Positions 12,741 to 26,908 of a stretch of 64,000 nt of DNA are shown in pieces. Both the position numbers and the translations under genes were made by a program. The DNA comes from Metaphire vulgaris (lineage: Eukaryota; Annelida; Clitellata; Crassiclitellata; Megascolecidae). The stretch is taken from contig CM030868.1 in the NCBI GenBank assembly GCA_018105865.1, positions 4,295,031 through 4,359,030 of the forward strand. The letters are read 5' to 3'. Below the pieces are notes generated by a model. That model searched no databases. It was not told the origin of the DNA and saw only the letters and a program-made list of their open reading frames with translations. Position 1 is the first letter of the stretch. Every line of letters begins with the position of its first letter.

Positions 12741-14436
12741 CAGGGGGGCACTAGGGGGTGGGTCCGGACCCACCCAGTCTCGGGCAGGGACACCCGAGCA
12801 AATCGTGCAATTCTGCAGAGAAATTATGATTATTAGGGGTGGGGGTGATGGGGAGGGGTAGTCTGAGCCTGGTCCTGGTTGTGTAGATTAATTACATTAG
12901 ACCCACCCAGCCAACAAAACCCAGCGCCGCCCCTGGCCATTGGGTCCGAACTCCGAAATTAAGTCCATGGTAGCAGCTGGTTGTACCAGTATGCCCCGGT
13001 GCAAGTCGTGGTTATTTTGCATTGCTAAAACAATCAGACCACGTCTGCGGTCACGGTTACCAATGGTGCTCATTAGCCTATACTAACTGTACTGCAGTCC
13101 GCCACGGGATCACATTGACCATGGACCAGTACTGACCACGTATCACGCTTTGGTATCTTGGATTTGTCCCTCGGGAAGAAAATCTGTGGAATTACAATTG
13201 AGCTTCCATGACTCTCCTTGGCACCAGCTGCCCTGTTGCCATGGATTGCCATTGTCTTCCATCCATCTGTTACTTATTAGATGCACCTCAGTATTATTTG
13301 CCTATTTTGTACCGTTATTTGCTACAAAATTTTAACTTGCTAAATAGCTTTGTTAAACTTATCAAATGCTACAACGGTGGGGCTTCTTTCAAAAGTACGG
13401 TGATCAGTTTGATTATTATTTTTAGTTATAAGTTTTGTAAAATATAAATAAAGGTATTGAATGAGTGGTGTAAGAGGGTGTACCAGTATCATCGTCGCAA
13501 AACTGGCAGCTGCATCTCTAGAAATATAATAATAAATAATAATAATTATGCACTTCTATAGCACCAGTTCTAATACATGAGGGTATCAGTCGATGGTACT
13601 TCAAATCCATCCGCAAAAGACCAGGTCATTCCAGAGATCAGTCAGAGGGAAAGAGAGTAAGACCGACTATGGAGGAGGAAAAGCTAATTGAAAGAGATGT
13701 GTTTGAAGCCTGGATCTTAAAATATTCAAAATACTCAATGAATTGGAAAAGAATGAGAATAAGTAGGCCTAGTTATCCGTAGCAGTGTCCGGATTAGGAT
13801 GCACTGCATTTTGCTGCATCACTTAAATCTTCACTGACTGCAGAGATTCAGTGCTTGAGGGCGTGTCCTTAGTGTCCACGCTGAATGCTTGGCATCAGTG
13901 CTGATCACTGAATGAAATCTGGCGGCGACAGAGTTGAGTGGGTGTAGGGGGGGGGGAGGGGGCAGGGATGGTTCAGTGACAGTTATATGTCTCTCTGCTA
14001 ATCCACTTAAAGTGAGGCGCCTTGGGAACCAGATTGGACCAAATGGTCATTTATTCCTCTTTGCCAGGAAATATTAAAGACAATGTTTTACCCAGACCCC
14101 CAGGAGTTAGGGGACTGAAGGACCAAAAATTTATAAATGACCTCTTCTGTCTTTGGAAATGGGTCTGATATTTGAAAGAAGTGGCTAATAATTAGAACAT
14201 TTGAAAAGCGGGGCTACTTTAAAACACATTTTATATCTCTGAGCAATTATATCTTATTTTATGTGTTTAGAGCCATTACTAGAACATAAAATTCAAATCC
14301 ATCGGGCTTTAAGGCCCATCGTTTGGACCTTGCACACTCTTTAATACTTCCGGACCTCATTAAACTGTGTATTTAACTTACAGGCTTTTGGTGTTAATGT
14401 TTTCAGTCAAATTTCTGCGGACAAGAAGCATTCAAC

Positions 14437-14488
14437 ATGTCATCCGCTGCTAGGAGAAGTGCCATCAGTACCAGCTGTCATGAAATCG
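14437..14488 (+). CDS. MRL adaptor coding exon 1 (start codon)
   Basis: The exon opens after the acceptor tttcag at 14401-14406; the ATG is at 14437. It encodes [17 protein letters not shown] plus one base and ends at a gtaac donor. The single leftover G joins AA of the next exon to make Glu, which restores the frame exactly. The phase match is the main support, since the exon is too short to be recognised by homology. Confidence 0.75.
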
Positions 14489-16048
14489 GTAACATTAACT
14501 GCAAGTCATGTTTTACAATGCTTTGTGCGTCTTCTGCTGAAAATACTAAGTTTTTGTGTCATAAATTTGTTGAAAGGTTCTAGCTAGTCCTATTGTAATA
14601 ATAAAATTAAAATAGCAGGGTTTAGATTGACTCTGTGAGATCTGCCCTGTGTGAGAAGTTGAGAACCACTATGTTCCACCCATCCATTCATTCGCATCAT
14701 GGTCTTGCTGTGTAATCTCATTCTTTGTCCTCTTGTCGTCTATTAGATTTGTTCCTGTATTCTCCTTCTTTGCATGGGCGCCCACACATTAGGGCAAGAG
14801 GGTGCATTTCCCTCCCCCCTCTGGAAAGTGCAAATACCTATATTTCACATTGAAATTTGAAAACCTCGCTAAAATATTATCCCTAACTATTGTGTTAAAA
14901 TGTGTTTTGCCCCCTGTAAAAATTTATGTGGTGTAACCACAATCATTGTGTTTTGCCCCTCCTGGAAAATTTTTGGTGGTGTAACCGCGATTATTGTGTT
15001 TGCCCCTTGTGGAAAAATGTCTGTGGGCACACTTGCTTCGTTGTCTTCTTGTCTTTACATCTACGCTGGATTGTTAATAGGCGCTTTGTTTGGGGTTTTT
15101 AGAACTGTTGGACTTTGACAGAATCCTGAGCGACTTGTGCGACCTGGAACAACAACTGAAGCAACAGTCCAGTCTTAGCGATGCCAAAGTTGTCGACGAG
15201 TTTCTGCTCTCTCCTTCTTCTCCGTCTTTTCTGCAACAGTCGTCCGAAAGCGAGGCGTCTATTTTCAAGGACTACACCCAGCAACTGTCAACTAGTTCTC
15301 CCGATAAAACCAGGCCGGACAGTAATGCCCCGGAGAAGCTGCCTGATCTGGCGTTTCCGGCCGATATGCAGAGCGAGCTCAACTTGGCTCTGCTGGAGCT
15401 GAGCGCCCTGCTCGGCACCGATTTCGACCCGGATGGAAACGAGGAACCGGATTCGTACGTAGACCGTGGACAGGAACAGACGTCACGTGACCGCGGGAAC
15501 GCCGCGGAGAACAGTAGCTTCGTGCAGTCTGACCAATTGCAAAGAGATCCTGGCACGAACAACAACAACAGTGTTCCTACTGGTTTTAGATCGGCAGAAA
15601 GCGAAACGCACGCTCCCCAGCGGGCTGTTCTAAACAGCGGAATGCCTATAAACAACTGGCAGGAACATCATTCCGACAGCGGTCAGAACGATTCGGCTTT
15701 CGACGACGACGTCTCGCTGCCGTCCTCCGGATCCCGTGTCTCCGTGGCAACGTCGAGTCGAAGCAGCGGCTCGTCCCTAAACAACAGAGGCACAGGATTG
15801 CAGAGTGAAGTGAGTATGACGATGATATCAGTCAGCTGGATTTGTTCTTGTGTAGACTGTTCTGATTTTATGCAAAATCCTCGATATCGATGGTAATTTT
15901 TTTTTAAAAGCAGTGGGGTCATACTGCTCCCACCTATAAAGTTTCTTACTTCAATGGGGGGGTCATCATCAGCGAGTGAAGGGATTAGACTCTTCCTTGA
16001 AAATTGAACACTTCAATAATAATAATAACAATAATAATAATAATAATA

Positions 16049-16084
<36 letters not shown>

Positions 16085-16288
16085 GTTGTAATAACTTAAT
16101 AAGGTTTAGAGTGGTTCAGTAGGGTCTGCCTTGTGTGAGAACCACTATATATATGTTCCAACCATCCATTCATTTAATTTTGGTCTCAATACCCTCTTAC
16201 TTATTTTCATCTATGTGAAAAATATCTAAAAACTACTGAATTCTTTGAATATGACACACACACAAACACAAAACCACGCACACAGGAA

Positions 16289-16380
<92 letters not shown>

Positions 16381-17075
16381 TATATATATATATACATACA
16401 TGCATACATACATACATACATACATACATACATACATACATACTACCTATATAGATGCACAGTTTTCATTATCATCTCATACTTGTGTTTCTGAAATATT
16501 GCTAAACTCTCTCGTTTCATGTGTGAATTTGCGCTCTTGTTGTAGGCCTTAGCCTCGTCTACTGCGCTATATAAATTGTCAATAAATAAATAAATAAACT
16601 CGGCAGGCGATCCCCTTGTATCTGTCCATAGAGTTTGTTATGGTACTCTGCCGGATGGTTTTCGTTTCACTGGGAAATCTTCACTCCACGGAATTATTAT
16701 TGACGGTTATCAATATTTTCTGGCACGTGGCGCCATCTCCCGGTATTTGTACTCATAGGTACTGATAGAGTACTGTATATGTGTCATTACTTCCTATAAC
16801 ATCACAGCTATAGAAGCAATGGTATATGCATGCCGTGGTATATGCCAGTCATTAAAAGATATTGAATCGAGGCGTTTTGCTTGTTGATCAGGTGTTTCTT
16901 GGCAGCTGGGACATATTCATAGGCATAACTTTGGACAAAAGAGTGGGAGCTTGACCCATATATCTTTCCCCTTCTCTAGCCCAGCCTCTCAAAAAGTGGG
17001 GACTCGTACCTAGCGGCCTAATAGAAATTTAGACCTATAGCATATGGACATATCGTTATAATAATAATAATAATA

Positions 17076-17119
<44 letters not shown>

Positions 17120-20100
17120 GAGGCTTAGAGTGGTTCAGTAGGGTCTGCCCTGTGTGGTAACCACTATGTTCCACCCCTGGCCATCCATTCGCATTATGGT
17201 CTTGCTGTGTTATCTCATTCTTTGCCCTCTGTTCCTCTAGTAGGTTTGTTCCTGTATTCTCATTCTTTGTCCTCTTGTCTTTACATCTACAAATAACAAA
17301 ACATTGCAGCATACAATGTCATAGGTGCCTCATTCAGTTACCGTATAACTGGAACAATGCTTTACACATGAAGTCCAATAGCAATACAAGTTAAAGTTGC
17401 AAAAAGCTTCTAGGCGTCGTTCCGCCAATCTGATCGAGCGGAAATCGCTCGAAGCGCGTCAGAATTGACGGACATCTTTCGTCTGACATTCGGTGTCCGC
17501 CAGAACGTCTGAAAGCTCCGCGGTATGACGATGCGATGTCACAGCAGACGACGTCGTTGTCGCGGTTTGGCGCCAGTCATGGCGCCGTCTGCGGACGCGT
17601 CGTCCTGTCGGTGGTTTTGCTTGTCGGCTGATTTTTCACGATCCTGGAAAGCGTCCGTGATCAATCAGTCGTCTAGCCGCTTTGGGACCAGAGTTCTGGC
17701 TTTCAATATTAGGTTGTCTATCTTTTCTTATGCTTCTCGCTGATTGGTTGTGTTTTCCTGTCTGGTCGTGAAGTTGAGCCTCTGTGTTTCAAACGAGTTC
17801 ACAGGTTCTCGTATCACGGCCCGCGGGTAGCTTGTGGCCCACCAGCTCTCAGAAGGTGGCCCGCGAGGCCTCAGTTTTTTATATCATGTATTTTAATCAT
17901 TGTTTTAAAAATGTGTCGACGTACAAATAAATAAATAGCTTCTAGACAAAAGTTGCGATAACTATAACATACGACGTACAGTATTCTAGAATCGAGATTT
18001 TTGTAATGTTTAAAACTTTTTTAGATTCCCTATGTTTTGAATCAATTTTTCATCATTAGAACCCGGGTCAGAATCATTTGCTGTGTAAGGTATAGTCTGT
18101 ATTTATTTGGCTTTGTTGTGCATTCATGTGCTGAAGATAATAGATGTGTCCTCTGCTTGAAAAACTTGGGAGCCGCTGAATTAGTTTCTTTGCCAAAATA
18201 CCGTTGCAGTTCCTACTTTAAAAACACTTACAGTGATGGCAGTGTTGGAAGGGTTAGAAGGGTTAGGGTTGCTGTTCTTTACGCTCTGTGATGTACCCCA
18301 TATTTAGTTTTGCAGTCTCTATGTACTAGTGTTAAATAGGACAATTTATTCATGAGATATTTGGGCTATTTCAGAAGACAGAGAAGAGCCAAATGCAATA
18401 TGCATGTAACAATAGAAGATGTGATTACCTTTTTCTGTACATCATTTTATTTTGGATTAAAGTTTGATATTTTTGATGGAAGGTCGTACGGTTTTGAAGT
18501 TTCAAACGTTGTGCAATTTGGAGCAGTGGCGTAGCCAGGATTTCCGGATGGGGGGGTTTTGGTTTTGATTTTTGACCGTAACCAACTTTCGAAAAATATT
18601 GGCAAGCAAAAAAAGGTCATTCTATGATGTATCTATCCTATGTCTTCTAAAATTTTTCCTTTCAGATGCTGACAAGCAAAAAAGGTTGTCACGCCTATGG
18701 TGCTTAAAAATTCTGGTCTGCAGCCCCACGGGGGGTTTTGACCCTCAAAACTGCGTCCAAAAATTTTAAATGCATGTAAACACATTAAAAAAAATTTTGC
18801 CGGCGCCCAAGGGGGTTTAACCCCCAAAACCCCCTTGGCTACTACAGCACTGATTTGGAGAATCCACTTAGCAAATGAAGGTTGTTATTATAACCCAACA
18901 ACAGAGTTTGAATTCTTGGTTTCACAACAAAGGCAACCTGTTATTTGTAAGATAAGACATGGATCAGAATCGAGAGACCAAAATAGCTTCATATGACATC
19001 GGATGCATTGTACTTTACTTTCTGGCATAACTTTCATAAAACATAAGCCCGTGAATGCCTATAAAATCGCAATAAAAGTTTATAAGGGTTTGGTGTTCCA
19101 AGACTATGAAAAGATATTTTTCCTTCCTGGTTATGTGCAAAAGCTTTATAAAGACAGTGTACAGCTACAGAGTTGCATTTGGTACTGTATTTATGTCTGT
19201 GTATTTTGCTGATTCTCCCTGTGTCAATGCTCTCCGATTCAATGTAAATCCAACTATGAATCATCATACTTGCCAACTCTATGGTTCTCTGTCCTGATTT
19301 TGTGCAGATGCTCTTTTGACTGTCACTCTTGCAATTTCTTCTTGACCTTATTTGTCACTCCTGCAATTTCTTCTTGATCTTATTTGACGATGTTTCTCCT
19401 CCATTGATCCAGTGGCGGCTCTAGGATTTGGCAAGTGGGGGGAGGCCGTTGGGGTGGCAACTTCTAATCACGGGGGCCAACCATTTGTTGTTTAATGTAT
19501 GTAGCATTAAGTGTAGGGTCCCAACTGGGGGGGGGGCACTGGGGGGGCCAAGCACTCAATAGGGGCACGGGCCCCCCTGGCCCCCCCGGTGGAGCCGCCA
19601 CTGCATTGATCCAGCTATCACAACTTGGTGGACTGCTCATTCAGTTATTCATTCATTCATTCATTCATTCATTCGTTCATTCATTCATTCATCCACTCAT
19701 TCACTCATTCATTCGTTCATTCATTCATCCACTCATTCATTCACTCATTCATTATTTCATTCATTTGCGGTGTGTCCAGACATATACATTTTCTGTAACA
19801 GAATTTTTAATTTTGTTTCTTCATTTATAAATGTAAACGAGTTACATATTGCTACACTTTGATAATGACGCCATAATCGTCAGTCTAAGGCCCTAAGCCA
19901 CCAGAGTGACCAGACAGACCCCATGAATGGCTCTTTTTCACCGGTGGACATGGGAATGCTTACGTCACACGTCCCCCTTTCCTAGCATTGAACCCAGGTT
20001 GGCCAGTGTTTATTCTAGCCACCTTGACATTGGGGAGGTTGAAATGTTTGGGGGACAAGATTTTTCTCTCCACGCTTTTGGGGGGAAATTTCCATCCCCC

Positions 20101-20618
20101 AAGCCAACATATACAAAAAAATTTTGGGGGGGATTTTAAAACTTTGGGGGGGGAATTCCCCCCAAACAGGCCTAGAATAAACACTGCAGGTTGGCAGTTC
20201 ATTTAGGCAGAGATGATGCTTTACTAAATCAATTACCTATCAAGCAGACATGCTTCACCCGTTGCCTATTAGCAAATGGTTTTACTCACTTACTTACTTG
20301 CCTAGGTTTTACTCACATACCGGTACCGGTCTAGAGTTATATTCTTGCTTATCTAATTGATAAAGTGCTGAACCTCTTTCTGAAGCAGTAAAGTAAGCTC
20401 ATTGATGGAAGTAGATCAGCTTAGGTACTTATGGGTAGATATAATCAATATTCTTTGTGACCTCTCTCTCTCCCCCTCTCTGTCTGTCTGTCCGGTCTGT
20501 CTGTCTGTCCGGTCTGTCTGACTCACACATCACCTTCTTCATTCCACATTTAGGACTTTGCTAAGTTGCTCATTTGTCAAACTCCATCATTGCCATCCAT
20601 ATATAGAAGGCAATGCTA

Positions 20619-20649
<31 letters not shown>

Positions 20650-20781
20650 CTGCCTGATGCTTGAAGAGAAAATTTACTGTAGATTTTTAAGGTAATCTCA
20701 TTGCCACCAGATGGTGGCCATTGAAACTGTCCCAAATTCCATTAGGTCTTGACTATCCACCACATTAAGAAATGTATTTTA

Positions 20782-20859
<78 letters not shown>

Positions 20860-23800
20860 TTATATATGTGTATCTGTTAAAAATTGTAAGCTTACATTTC
20901 CCGGTAAATACCGGTACAAATGCACTTCAAATTGTGTGAAGCTGACTTAATCATTTTCACTAAAATATCTGTTCAACAGTTTAAGAAGTTTTTAATAATT
21001 CCTTGCTAAGGGTAAACTGAAGATATTTTCTGATTATTTACAAAATAATAAATAAAAGTATGCAGACAAAGGCTGTTTCTATGGTAGAAATTTTAAACTA
21101 GGTCATTACCAAGTTGACCGTCATTCTTGGCAACTATTTTGGTGCGTAGAACTGTGATTGGTGCATCCAGTGTCCCAGCTTCATTCCACTTTCCAGGCCA
21201 CGGAAGGAAAGGAACGAGCATGCAACCAAGAAATGCACAAGATTATAGGAAATACCTTCAATTTCCTGAAAAAAATTGTGTGTTTTGGCGAGTCTCTGGG
21301 GGGGGGACGGTTCCGATGGGCGATATTATGGTCTGTTTGTAGAAGGTCATTTGAGTACGTTGTGTGATTGCTTTGCATCCGATGTCCCATTGATACCACG
21401 AATTGTCCTGATAACGTCCCCGCCCCACCCCATCCCACCCCAACGCGCCCAATGCGTACGTTTTGTTGGCAAATCCCCCCAATTGGATTTGGTGGAAGTG
21501 AAGATGATAACGTCGGGAACAATAAGCATTTCTGAATTAGTAGTTTATGTCATCTGCAGTGGCGGCTCCACGGGGGGGGGCAGGGAGGCCCGTGCCTCCC
21601 TATTGAGTGCCTGCCCCCCCCAGTGCTCCCCCTGTTGGGACCCTATACTTAATGCTACATACATTAAACAACAAATGGTTGGCCCCCATGATTAGAAGTT
21701 GCCACCCCAACGGTCCCCCCACTTGCCAAATCCTAGAGCCGCCACTGGTCATCTGTAGTTTTGTTTTGGTGTTTTGTGTCCAGTGTAATTGTCTTCATGC
21801 CATGTGAAATAAATGACTGACAAGTTGTATATTACCAATTTAGTATTTATAATTTACTAATATAAGTTCATATGTATGTAGGTTTATATGTAGCCGATGT
21901 AGGGCCTATGTATGTATGTTTGTACATTTGTATGTATATATGTATGTATCTATCATGGGCGCACACAGAAATTCTTCCGGTAGGGCAAAGCATAATGGTC
22001 ACAGTTAGGCTAATATTTTAGCAAGGTTTGCAAATGCAAAATTTGACAATATTATTTTAAAAGATTGCCAGAATGCCAGGTAAAATCCAAACCAAAAAAA
22101 ATCAGTGTTTTAGTATGAAAATATTGGTTAGAAGCCAAAATATAGATTTGCATTTCTAGGGGGGCAAGTTCCCCCCCCCCCCACTTGGCCCAATGTGTGA
22201 GCACCCATGGTATCAATCTATGTTTACATTATGTTGTCCATGCTTTTATATGTCTGTATATAAGTATGTATCTATAGTTTGTTTGTATATATGCATGTAT
22301 GTATGCATGAATGTATGATATAATGAATGTCAGTGTTTGGAGTTAGTCCATGTTATACTAAGCAGACTTTTGTGTAATAAAATGATCATAACTGTTGTAT
22401 GAATATCCAGCATGACACATATAATTTATATGACTAAGTTCTAAACGAGTTCATGTTAACAGACTGAATAATTTTGCTGTAACCGAAGAAACTGTTTTCT
22501 GGGAACAGCTAAAGGTTTCTTAGAAATCAGGGCATTTCTTGTGATGTGTCTATGCTATGTTATTTAGGCACGGTTAAAAATGACAATTACTGGTGCCAAT
22601 TTACTTTTCAAAAACAGCAATACTTAAAACTTAAAACTTAGCATGATTTAAAGTGGCTTAGAAGGCATTACTGCCTGTGTGAAAGCCACTAGGGGCACTA
22701 ACGGGGCTTGAACCCACTCCGTCAGCCTGATGCTCCAGCACGTAACCCACTCTGCCATCTTCCGCCCCCTTGATACTTGATTACTTTTACTCCATCTTCC
22801 TTTAAGGCATCAATCTCTGAACTAGAATCAGCATTTTCGTCAATCTCATCGTGGATGTCAGCTAATCTCCTTGCCCTCAATCCCTCCAAAACAGAATTTC
22901 TCTTATTTGGACTGCCACAACAACTGAAGAAAATTGAAAATCCCACACTGACATTAGCCCCAGATACAATAATAACCCCTGTTCCAACTGCAAAAAATCT
23001 TGGATTTACTTTTGACTCCTCCCTAAATTTTGAAGCTCACATATCTCAGCTATCAAAAACCTGTTATGCTCACATTCGTGATCTACGTCGCCTTCGTCCC
23101 TACCTTGATATTAAAACTGCTTCCACCATTGCCACTTCAATAGTTCACTCTAAGTTAGACTACTGCAACTCACTGTTTCACAATCTTCCAAAGACTTCCA
23201 TATGTAAACTCCAATCGATTCAAAATGCCTTAGCTCGTGCAGTAACTAAATCGCCTAAATTCTGCCACATTACACCATTACTCAAATCTCTCCACTGGCT
23301 CAAAATAACAGAACGCATTGAATATAAAATAATATCGATGACTTATAACTCACTCCATACATCAAAACCTGTCTACCTAAGAAATCTGATAATTCCACAA
23401 CAACCTGGATCTACTAGATCTTCTTCTCATGTAACTCTCCTTCGACCTCTGAATCAATCATCTCTCAAAATTTGCAATCGTGCTTTTTCATACGCTGCAC
23501 CTGAGCTTTGGAACTCAATTCCAATATCCCTTCGCTGTCTACATCAGAGCCAAATAACAAACTCTGAGTCACAATTTTCTCCCCTTCTTGCAACATCTCC
23601 TCATGTTTTTCTTTCTAAACTAAAATCATTTCTCTTTATAAAATCATTTCCTCCATAGCTGTAGCGTCCTGCCCACTCGCCCTTTTGATTAAATGACCTG
23701 GCATGAATGACCCACCTTTGGCTATAGCTACTTCATTTGAGATTAAGCGCATAGGAATAAGGAGCTACTTCGGTGCATCTTTTGGAAGCGCTTTAGAAAT

Positions 23801-24799
23801 TTACGAGATTTTACTTACTTACTTTTACTTACTTACTTTTCAGATCTATGATGTCTGGGAAATCATTAATTTATTTAATTCTTAATTATCCTATTAATGC
23901 ATTCTTTAATTGAGAACTTATTCAGAGGCTTACTGCATGTCTGTACTCTTATGAAAATTTATACAAGAATTCCTGAAGAGCATTTAGTACCTTACAAACC
24001 TCATCAGCACACTAATCTTACAGATGTGCAGTTGATCATGTGTGATGATGAGTTTGCTTTTGGATAATGTAACAATTTGCTGACAGCTTGAATGGTCTGA
24101 AAGAAGGCAGAGAGTAAGTAAATAAATAAGTAAGTAAGTAAGTAAGCGAAAGAAGGCAGAGTAAGTAAATAAGTAAGTAAGTAGAAAATAATTTCTCTAG
24201 CACTGCCCTGAGGCTTGGCGCAGTGCACCAGGTTTTCCACGAGTGCTCAAGCTGGGTAAAATCCAGAGTCCATAATCCATAGTCCGTGGTGGTTAAGGTT
24301 GTAGATCCAGGTGAACAACAGAGTGATTCTATTGTTTTTTAACCATATTCCTCTTACCTCTTTACTCAAGGTTGCAGCAAGCACAACCAGGATTGTGACC
24401 ATGAAATTATTGGATCGTTTTGGGGGTCACTGATCCTAAGGGGGGGTCAAAAGATTTTGACATAATTATGGGGGTCACTGAAAGTTGACAATTGTTGACA
24501 GAGGGAGGGTAAAAAATTTGTCCAAAATTTTTTGACATAATTAATGGACAGCCCCATACAACAATAAAATACAAAAGTACAATAAAATACCATAAAATAC
24601 AGTGTACAGCAACTTTAAGAAAGCAATTGAAATGGCTTCTTTTGGCACATATCTTGAATTATCTTGGCAGTCTTGATATATGATATATATCATATATATA
24701 CCATAAAATACAGTGTACAGCAACTTTAAGAAAGCAATTGAAATGGCTTCTTTTGGCACATATCTTGAATTATCTTGGCAGTCTTGATATATGATATAT

Positions 24800-24848
<49 letters not shown>

Positions 24849-26846
24849 CTGAATTCACCAGAACAATGTTTCTGCTAGATATAAAATTTTCTACGATGTT
24901 CTACGTTTAATTATTTCAGAGTGATGAAAGTCAAAGAGGCCGCGATTCTGCAAAAGTTATACTTGACAAAATCAACCAGTTGAGCCTCAATAAGGTAGAA
25001 TTTTAGAAAATTCGTCAGAAAATTTCTCTGTGGTCACTTGGATTAAGACTACAGTTGGACTTCATTATGACGTGTTCGGTTTTAACATATACGGTAGTAC
25101 GGTACTCAGTTATAAAGTACCGCAACATATGGTCCTATGTGATATTTTACAGACCTGCTAAATAATAACGCTTTCTGTGGTTCTTGCCCTCATTCTCAGA
25201 GATCAATATTTATGCTAGATGCTGTTTACTAATGAGCAAATACGAGTAGCATATGCAATGTAGTGTATGTAATGTAATGTAGCATTTGTATAGCGCCTCT
25301 TATATTTCTACTCAGAGGCGTTTATGGTATTGGAGTCACATGATAAAGTAGTGAGACAATTAAGTTGAATTGTGATATGCAGATGTGCTCAAGCAAACAG
25401 CATAGTTTTTGTTTAATTTGCATCACTATTGGCAAAGACGAATAATAAATAGATTTATCATTGTGATATACAGTTGTGCTCAAACAAACAGTTTTTTTGC
25501 AAATTCTGCAAAAGTGCAGCATTTTTGGCACAAAGAACATTGCTTTAACAAGCCTAGAGAAACCACAAGAGAAGACACCACTTACACAGTAACAATAAGC
25601 TCTGAATCCTCAATTCCTTTAATTCCTTCACTATCTCCTCAAGCCTTTAGGTCAAAACTTAAAACCTTCCTATTCCATAAGTCTTTTCCTCCATGGCAAT
25701 AACAACCTCATGGATACACTGACCTTTCCTCGGCCGACAAACCACTTTGCCTATACGCTGTAGCTATTTCAAGAAAGATTAACCCCTTAACTGGGCACTA
25801 TTTGTAACTCAATGTAAACGGACGAGTGTTACTCGGGGCACCCAGTTAAGGGGTTAAGATTAAGTAGTAGTGGAAAAGTGCAATATTTTTGATGAAGTAG
25901 TAGTGTAGCAGGATTTTGACCAACTTTCTAAAACCAATAAAACTAAAAGCCAGCAATCACAAGAATTGAATACATTTTTATGACAGCTTTAACTGCAAAT
26001 AAAGTTACAATCTGCATGATACCTGGTTTTTAGTTTTTTTTCAACTGTAGGGGCCTAAGTAAGTAAGTAAAATCTCCTAGATTTATATAGCGCTCTGGAA
26101 AGTAGTACAGTAGTAGCTGCTTATTCTTATGCACTTAATCTTTCTTGAAATAGCTATAGACAAGGTGGTTTGTCGGCCGGGCAAAGGTCAGTGTATCCAC
26201 GAGGCGAGGCGGTGGGTCAGTTTGTTATTGCCTTGGAGGAAATGACTTTTGGAATAGGAAGGTTTTAAGTTTAGACCTAAAGGCTTGAGCCTTGAGGAGA
26301 TAGTGAAGGAATTAAAGGAATTGAGGATTCGGAGCTTATTGTTACCGTGTAAGTGGTGTCTTCTCTTGTGGTTTCTCTAGGCTTGTTAGTTGCTTTGATT
26401 TCTTCAGATATTGTGAGATTCTTCTATTATTTCAGACACTAGTTCGTGTTTATTCACCAGAGGGAAAGAGCGAGAATGCAGCCGTCACAGACCAGACGAA
26501 CGTATGGGAAGTGATAGATGGACTGTTGGCCAATAACCACGTAGAACCAAATCTTTCTTGGTCACTTGTTGAACAGTTACCGGGCTTATTTATGGGTAAG
26601 ACACAATCCAGCTTGAATTTGAAAATTCAATCTAAATATACAGTGGCTTCATCAGCCGATGACGTTTGAAACGTCAGCCTATAGGATCTAAGTAAGTAAG
26701 TAAATAAGCGAGTAGGCCCAGACTTGAATTTGAAATTAGAGTTGAAATTGCCTCAGATCCAGTCTTGGCTTGAATCTGACATTCTCTATGAGCCAATGTT
26801 GTGGCTCATTATTTATATATTAGCAAATGAAATGGCTTTCATAAAA

Positions 26847-26908
<62 letters not shown>

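Larger units (their letters stand above)
851..14406. other. Intergenic region left of the MRL gene
   Basis: Mostly AT-rich unique DNA without a supported gene, apart from the candidate at 3439-3654. It contains the hAT-like MITEs at 1203, 9001, 9521 and 11512, a foldback element at 9827-10220, a minus-strand tRNA-SINE at 10716, a duplicated 0.3-kb repeat at 12107-12740 and microsatellites at 5396, 7220, 8223 and 9751. Nothing coding was seen in 1374-3438, 4120-6180 or 13000-14400. Non-coding first exons of the MRL gene may lie at the right end. Confidence 0.6.
15810..24919 (+). other. Long MRL intron between coding exons 2 and 3
   Basis: A 9.1-kb intron with five hAT-like MITEs (18534, 19410, 20003, 21557, 21954), a 5'-truncated L2/CR1-like retrotransposon end (22777-23658), a tRNA-SINE (22690-22769), microsatellites and a CpG-rich patch at 17400-17780. 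The patch is not accounted for by any repeat I recognised and could be an internal promoter. Confidence 0.7.

Noticed and set aside
12221..12836. Two similar 90-codon ORFs (MSFQMAHYFS...)
   Set aside because: They lie in a dispersed repeat also found at 28890-29165; similarity between them reflects the DNA duplication, and no domain is present.
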